Source: an uncultured Clostridium sp.
GTDB lineage: Bacteria > Bacillota_A > Clostridia > TANB77 > CAG-508
NCBI GenBank assembly: GCA_905200315.1
Contig: CAJKKA010000055.1
Coordinates: 1-10,357, forward strand
Length of the DNA: 10,357 bases
Direction: 5' to 3'
Numbering within the stretch: the stretch's first letter is position 1; each line of letters starts with the position of its first letter. The notes beneath the pieces were generated by a model, which saw only the letters and a program-made list of their open reading frames with translations, was not told the origin of the DNA and made no database searches. Of the stretch, positions 5,525-10,357 are shown in pieces. The position numbers and the translations under genes are program-made.

Positions 5525-5656
5525 TCTAAAAAGGTTAAATCCCTATAAAAAATGTAAAAAAATGCAACAATTATTACAAAAATGTAAATAAAATGTATAA
5601 AAAGAAATATAAAATCTAGAAAAGGTACTTCCCTAAAGCAAAAAACGTAAAAATAC
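5525..5656. repeat. Imperfect direct repeat and phased AATGTAA motifs in the divergent gap
   Basis: Two blocks about 90 bp apart (5525-5565 and 5615-5656) share the order TCTA, AAAAGGT, TCCCTA and GTAAAAA, with small indels. Between and within them the motif AATG(T/C)A recurs at 5551, 5561, 5581 and 5592, intervals of 10, 20 and 11 bases, close to helical phasing. The region lies between the divergent FAD-Rieske and adhesin genes and may hold regulator sites or a duplicated promoter. Only a weak FAD-gene promoter is seen here, on the minus strand: TTGTTG 5570-5565, 17 bases, TATAGG 5547-5542. Confidence 0.3.
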
Positions 5657-5687
5657 TGAAATATAAGGAATTGGAAGAAAAACACTA

Positions 5688-5716
5688 TTGAAAATAAAAG
5701 AGAAATTTTTTATTAT
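5688..5716 (+). promoter_or_regulatory. Sigma-A promoter of the giant adhesin gene
   Basis: TTGAAA (5688-5693), a 17-base spacer and TATTAT (5711-5716) form a near-consensus promoter. The predicted start near 5723 gives a leader of about 31 nt carrying GAAAGGGAG (5738-5746), 7 bases before the ATG at 5754. Confidence 0.6.
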
Positions 5717-5753
5717 TTAATTAATATAAAAGGTTTAGAAAGGGAGTACGAAG

Positions 5754-8700
5754 ATGAATAAAAGGAAGGCATTAATTACAAGTATAATTACAATTTTAAT
5801 TCTAGCAATAGCTGGGATTGTTTTTGCAAGCATTAATTCAACTCAAAATAATTATGCAGTTGAAGTGGTTAATGATGGAAGTGAAGTTTCAACAGAAGAT
5901 GATAACATGAAATCACAAACAAAAATCATAAATGTAAATGAAGATAAAGACGAACTTACATATGAAACCACACTTACAAACATGGTAAAAGCAACAAAAG
6001 AAAAAGAAATTGCAATAGTAGTAGATACATCATACAGTATGGAGCAAAACTCTGAAGGATATGATATAAAAGCAACGGCTATAGATATGGCAACAAATAT
6101 ATTAAACAGAGTTAATGGCTCAAAAGTTTCAGTAGTTGATAATACTGGAATAAAAATAGCAAGAACAAACAGTATATCTGATATAAAAAAAGCAATAAAT
6201 GGCTTAACATATTCAAGTGGAACAACAATAGAAAAAGGAATTGAATATGCATATAGTTCTTTTGATAATAGCAAAGATAACGATAAATATGTAATAATAA
6301 TTACCGATGCAACAGATCCAGCAAAAGCAAAACTTGAAGATATGGAAACAAGAGGAGTAAAGGTTAATTCTATATTAGTGGATATAACAAGTACTGAATT
6401 TGGAAATGAAGAATCTCCAATACCAAATTCAGGTAAAGTTTACTTAATGAAAAACTATAGTGTAGACACTCTTGTTAACGATATAAATAAAATAGTTAGA
6501 GATATTACTTTTACAAATAAATTTAATGAAGAAATATTAAAAGATTCAAGTAAAGGAAACTTTAATTTAGAAATAATAGATTCTGAAACAGATGGAACAG
6601 CCACTATAAATAAAGATGGAACAATTACTTGGAATGTAGAAAATATAAGTGCCTCTGAATCTGCAAAATTAAAATATAAGTTAAAACTAAACAAAAAACA
6701 AACATTAGCAACATATTCCATTTATGAAGATATAAAAACGAATAAAGAAACAACAATAAAATATACAAAAGATGGCTCAGAAAAAAGTTTACAAGGTAAA
6801 GAAACAGAGCCAACAATACAAATATGTGATGCATATGATGTTGTATTGCAAGCAGTTGGAAGAGATACTACAATACCAGTAGAAAATGCAAAAATAAATG
6901 TTACAGGAGTAGATGAAAAAGGTAATATAATTGTAAATAAACCAGGTTTAGTAACAGATAAAGAAGGAAAAGTAACAATAAAAAATATAACACAATTAGG
7001 AAAAATAAGATTTACAATTACACCAGATGTAACAGGATTACTTGGATACGATACAACAAAATCTGTAGAATTAGAAGTAAACAATAAATATGGAGAAACA
7101 GGAGGGGAACTAACAACAGTATATACAGAAGATTCAAGTTTAGTTTCAACAGACGATACAAATGGAAGAAGAAAAGTAGAAGCATTAGTACCTATAGAAT
7201 TAAAGAAATTTACAATAAAATTAAGCGCATCAGACTTAAGCGATGATACAGCAAAACTAGAAGGAATAAACTTTAGATTAATTCAACCAAAATTAAATAA
7301 CAAATATGAAATGGGAGCATTATATGGTACAACAGACAATAATGGAGAAATAAATTTTAATGCTACAGTAATGTCAGAAGGAGAATATGATTACATATTA
7401 TCTCAAACATCAGATAAATTTGGATATGAAAATGTAGGAAATACAACAGTAAGAATAAAATTTGATAGTAACGGAGATGTAGTAGAAAAAGGAGTTTATA
7501 CATTATATAATTCAAATGTATCAGCAGAAAGAATAGAAAAAAATCAAGTATTAATAAATGTAAAAGAAAAATGTAATAACTCGAATACATTTAATATAAA
7601 AATGAACTTGGTAGATGAAGAAACAAAACAAGCAATAGAAGGTGCAATATATGATATAAGAGTAATAAATGTTGCAAGTAGTGGAAATGATACAGTTACA
7701 TATACAAAAGCAACAGGAACAGATGGAAATATTGAATTTAGAGCATTAGGAGTAGATGATGGATATACAAAAATTGAATTACACGAAAGTGCTCCAAATA
7801 GCTCATATATTGCGGAAAGTAATGATAAAGAAATAATAATAAAAAGAGAAAATGGAATTATAAAAGAAATTACAATAGGAAGACAAATTGCTAGAATAGA
7901 TCCAGATAACAATAATGGAATTGTTGTTAGTTTAACAAGCAAGAAAAAACAAGAACTTAACGTTGTAAGAGTACACGTAACAGATAAAGAAGACATAGGA
8001 ATGAATTTAATAGGTGTTCCTATGGAATTAGAAGATATTACGCCAGATGGAAAAAATAAAGGAAAAGTATTATATGTAAAATCAGATACAAATGGAACAG
8101 CAAACTTTGTATTAGAAGATCCAAAAACAATACAAGATGGAACATATATATTTGAAGTAAGAGCAAATCCAATACCAGTTGGGTATATACTTCCAGATAC
8201 ACAAACAATAAAAGTATCTGTATTAGATGGAAAAATTACAGATATAATTGGAGTAACAACACCAGGTGTAATTACGATTTTACAAAATCCAACAATGTTA
8301 GAAGAAAATCTTAATGAAACATTTTCAAACATTGCTTATATAGACTTTGCAATGGAACCAGATAGCAATACTACATCATATTTAAAAATACAATTAAAAG
8401 ATAAAGACAGTGGAAATCCAGTAAAAAATGGAAAATATCAAATTACAATGGAAAGAGATGGAGCTCAAATAGCAAATGCAGGATCAACAGGAAAATACAC
8501 AAATACAGATGGAATAGCTAAAATGAGCATACCAGGTCTAGATAAAAACAGAGTAACAATTACAATTGCACAAATATATGACGAAACAAGACAAAACGGA
8601 TATAAAGTAGATAAAAACATATATCAAATAACAGTACACAAAGAAAATGGTGAAAGTATAGTTGTAGATAATACACAATTAGATGATGGATCACCATTTC

Positions 8701-10357
8701 CAGTTGGAGTAAGTGTAACTTATGAAGATAACAATGATGATAGTAAATATGATACAATTGTATTTAATCATATAAACACTGTATTAAATCCAGGAGATGT
8801 GTTACTTGATTTCACAGTATTAAAATACGACTATGTAACTAAAACTCCAGATCAACAACAAGAATTAGTAATATGGTCAGACGACTTTAATATATATAAT
8901 GAAACAACAAAAAATTTTGAAGCATTTGGAAAAGATAATCCATTTAATCCATTTACAACAGGTGTATATGGGTCAAATAATAATCCAGGACAAACACAAA
9001 TTATGTTAAAACCAAATAATTTGCCAGAAGTAGAAGATGTAAATAGAGATGGATTTCCAACAGGAGGAGCAATTTTACATATAGGAGAATATAACAATAC
9101 AACAAAAGAAGTTATTGAAGGAACAGAATACCAAATACAAATAAACTTTACATATTCAAAAGATACAGGAACATATAAATATAGTGGATATTCAAACCTT
9201 TCAAATTGGTATTTATTAAAAGATTTCCACCACTCTACAGCAATGAATACTGCAGAAGGATATAAAGAAACTGCAATTCTAGAATTATGGTCAAATTATG
9301 GACAAACTGCAAACTTTGCAATAGACTTTAGCAAATATAATAAAGATAACGAAGAATTAGTAGGAGCAAAATATAAATTAAAAGCAGTATTACCAACAGG
9401 TAAATTTATAGAATTAAAAACAGATGTATTAAATGGAGATAACACAGTTGAAATACCAAACTTATTTGTAAAAGATGGAACAATATTAACAATATCAGAA
9501 ATAGAAGCACCAATTGGATATCAAGTAGATAAAACAGAGACATCATTTATAATAGAATCTGTAAATTCTGCAACAGGAACAGCAACTATAAAGCCATATG
9601 GAGAACAAAATAATAGAGTAAAATTAGATGGAAATAAATTAGAAAAACAAAAAGATGGAACATTCAAATTTGTACAAAAAATAAAATTAACAGATTTAGA
9701 AGTAGACAACTTGAAAGTTGGAATACAAACAAAAGATAAAGATACAAATAAAGGAACAAAAGGAAATACATATTTAATAGAAGCAAGCTCAGGTTCTGTA
9801 AAAACAACGGGGGCAACAAGTGAAGATGGAATGGTTTATTTACAAGTAGGTTCAGAAAAAAGAAATGACTATGTAGAATACACAATAAGCCAAAAAATAT
9901 CAGATGGAACAAAAGTAGCACAATATTATAAAAGATTAAAAGAAGATATACACATAAAAGTATATTTTGATGCAAATGGAAATATAGAAACAATAGATCC
10001 AAACGATAATTACAACGCTTTAAATAGCACAGACCCAAACTACAACAAAACATGGTTCATAAGCGAAGTAAATAGTGATAATAGACTAGGTATTACAATT
10101 TTACAAGAAAGAGAAGATCCTTTAAAAGTTAATGTAAAAACGAAAGATGCATTTACAGGAGCAATTGTAAATGATGTTGCAAATTTTGAAATAACGCCAA
10201 CAGAGAATTTAACAGGAAAAGGAAGTTCATATATAGAAGTAGGATATGTAGATCCAACTAAAACAGTGACATATAATTTAAAAACAATAACAAAGGAAAA
10301 TTATGTTACACCAGATGATCAACAATTTTCAATAACATACGATGAAGAAGGAAATAT
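5754..10357 (+). CDS. Giant secreted vWA / Cna-B-like repeat adhesin (3' end outside window)
   Basis: An open frame of 1534 complete codons with no stop runs off the right edge. A signal peptide (1-25, KRK then a hydrophobic core) has a likely SPase I site after VFA25. The vWA domain (about 84-250) has an intact MIDAS: DTSYS (Asp91, Ser93, Ser95), Thr157 in SSGTTI and Asp185 in IIITDATD. It therefore probably binds a metal and a ligand such as matrix or host glycoprotein. A beta-rich stalk domain follows (251-355, ITWNVENIS). Degenerate Cna-B/SpaA-like modules then start near residues 361, 486, 613, 735, 876, 1187, 1320 and 1457. The module at 1187-1280 is closest to consensus: Lys1194, ELVGAKYKL (1200-1209) and ISEIEAPIGY (1247-1256) with Glu1249, suggesting an intramolecular isopeptide bond. 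Residues 972-1186 form an unassigned insert. The C-terminal anchor is not visible. A pilus-tip or surface adhesin role is inferred from the architecture. GAAAGGGAG supports the start. Confidence 0.93.
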   Translation, partial: MNKRKALITSIITILILAIAGIVFASINSTQNNYAVEVVNDGSEVSTEDDNMKSQTKIINVNEDKDELTYETTLTNMVKATKEKEIAIVVDTSYSMEQNSEGYDIKATAIDMATNILNRVNGSKVSVVDNTGIKIARTNSISDIKKAINGLTYSSGTTIEKGIEYAYSSFDNSKDNDKYVIIITDATDPAKAKLEDMETRGVKVNSILVDITSTEFGNEESPIPNSGKVYLMKNYSVDTLVNDINKIVRDITFTNKFNEEILKDSSKGNFNLEIIDSETDGTATINKDGTITWNVENISASESAKLKYKLKLNKKQTLATYSIYEDIKTNKETTIKYTKDGSEKSLQGKETEPTIQICDAYDVVLQAVGRDTTIPVENAKINVTGVDEKGNIIVNKPGLVTDKEGKVTIKNITQLGKIRFTITPDVTGLLGYDTTKSVELEVNNKYGETGGELTTVYTEDSSLVSTDDTNGRRKVEALVPIELKKFTIKLSASDLSDDTAKLEGINFRLIQPKLNNKYEMGALYGTTDNNGEINFNATVMSEGEYDYILSQTSDKFGYENVGNTTVRIKFDSNGDVVEKGVYTLYNSNVSAERIEKNQVLINVKEKCNNSNTFNIKMNLVDEETKQAIEGAIYDIRVINVASSGNDTVTYTKATGTDGNIEFRALGVDDGYTKIELHESAPNSSYIAESNDKEIIIKRENGIIKEITIGRQIARIDPDNNNGIVVSLTSKKKQELNVVRVHVTDKEDIGMNLIGVPMELEDITPDGKNKGKVLYVKSDTNGTANFVLEDPKTIQDGTYIFEVRANPIPVGYILPDTQTIKVSVLDGKITDIIGVTTPGVITILQNPTMLEENLNETFSNIAYIDFAMEPDSNTTSYLKIQLKDKDSGNPVKNGKYQITMERDGAQIANAGSTGKYTNTDGIAKMSIPGLDKNRVTITIAQIYDETRQNGYKVDKNIYQITVHKENGESIVVDNTQLDDGSPFPVGVSVTYEDNNDDSKYDTIVFNHINTVLNPGDVLLDFTVLKYDYVTKTPDQQQELVIWSDDFNIYNETTKNFEAFGKDNPFNPFTTGVYGSNNNPGQTQIMLKPNNLPEVEDVNRDGFPTGGAILHIGEYNNTTKEVIEGTEYQIQINFTYSKDTGTYKYSGYSNLSNWYLLKDFHHSTAMNTAEGYKETAILELWSNYGQTANFAIDFSKYNKDNEELVGAKYKLKAVLPTGKFIELKTDVLNGDNTVEIPNLFVKDGTILTISEIEAPIGYQVDKTETSFIIESVNSATGTATIKPYGEQNNRVKLDGNKLEKQKDGTFKFVQKIKLTDLEVDNLKVGIQTKDKDTNKGTKGNTYLIEASSGSVKTTGATSEDGMVYLQVGSEKRNDYVEYTISQKISDGTKVAQYYKRLKEDIHIKVYFDANGNIETIDPNDNYNALNSTDPNYNKTWFISEVNSDNRLGITILQEREDPLKVNVKTKDAFTGAIVNDVANFEITPTENLTGKGSSYIEVGYVDPTKTVTYNLKTITKENYVTPDDQQFSITYDEEGN
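6003..6503 (+). other. vWA domain with complete MIDAS in the giant adhesin
   Basis: Residues about 84-250 of the protein starting at 5754. The first strand EIAIVVDTSYSM carries the D-x-S-x-S metal motif, Thr157 supplies the second loop and Asp185 the third. The order and spacing are those of adhesion-type vWA domains, so metal-dependent ligand binding is expected. The domain lies only about 60 residues after the signal peptide cleavage site, putting it at the membrane-distal tip if the C-terminus is wall-anchored. Confidence 0.88.
6834..10357 (+). repeat. Degenerate array of ~130-residue Cna-B/SpaA-like protein modules
   Basis: Module starts, in nucleotides, are about 6834, 7209, 7590, 7956, 8379, 9312, 9711 and 10122. 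A typical module opens with a strand such as LKVGIQTKDKDT (residue 1320), LKVNVKTKDAFTG (1457) or YLKIQLKDKDSGNP (876). It has a central turn such as TDKEGKVTI (401), TDNNGEINF (527), GTDGNIEFR (655), SDTNGTANF (777) or TNTDGIAKM (916). It closes with IKFDSNGDVV (568), IKVSVLDGKI (819), ITVHKENGES (959) or IKVYFDANGN (1401). A further strand or linker of 30-40 residues separates modules. The copies diverge in sequence, so this is an old protein-level repeat, not a DNA-level tandem repeat. Confidence 0.65.

Noticed and set aside
5852..10053. Many long minus-strand open frames under the adhesin gene, including one of 262 codons at 7544-8332
   Set aside because: They are antisense shadows of an A-rich coding strand. 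Their translations are Leu/Phe/Ser/Ile-rich, and none has a convincing ribosome-binding site, while the plus frame shows clear vWA and Cna-B-like motifs without interruption.

Overview
The window is strongly AT-rich with A-ending codons throughout. It has Gram-positive features: strong AGGGAG/AAGGAG ribosome-binding sites, TTGAAA-N17-TATAAT-type promoters, a VanW/G5 cell-wall protein and a von Willebrand A / prealbumin-like adhesin. This suggests a low-GC Bacillota, most likely an uncultured gut Clostridia lineage. That taxonomic call is inferred from composition and family content, not from a marker gene.

Layout. Positions 1-535 hold no intact gene. They contain a promoter-plus-terminator pair that could make a roughly 75-nt RNA, a GC-rich palindromic repeat, and what looks like a decayed reading frame on the minus strand. 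A good promoter at 536-564 then drives an SDR oxidoreductase (669-1394) with a FabG fold. It carries a GASCE..YS..K active-site stretch that I associate with YmfI-type EF-P 5-aminopentanone reductases. Its 5' leader contains a 30-bp segment that reads, on the minus strand, as the anticodon arm of tRNA-Thr(UGU). A perfect bidirectional terminator (1403-1435) separates it from a convergent stand-alone CBM25-like starch/glycogen-binding protein (1442-1912, minus).

A compact divergent promoter region (1913-2058) serves this gene and a membrane-anchored VanW/G5 wall protein (2059-3783). The following 188-bp convergent gap has two imperfect hairpins, one of them a probable terminator, and a consensus -35 box. 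It is followed by a YhfW-like FAD oxidoreductase fused to a C-terminal Rieske [2Fe-2S] domain (3972-5468, minus).

From 5754 to the right edge runs one uninterrupted reading frame of at least 1534 codons. It encodes a secreted protein with a signal peptide, a vWA domain with an intact MIDAS, and about eight degenerate Cna-B/SpaA-like modules repeating every 122-141 residues. The 3' end lies outside the window.

Each gene looks like its own transcription unit, and no multi-gene operon is visible. Two genes concern the cell envelope (VanW/G5 and the giant adhesin), one polysaccharide binding, and two redox or translation-factor modification. I see no defence system, CRISPR array, complete tRNA, rRNA or intact mobile element. 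The most unusual material is the modular giant adhesin and the tRNA-like fragment in the SDR leader.
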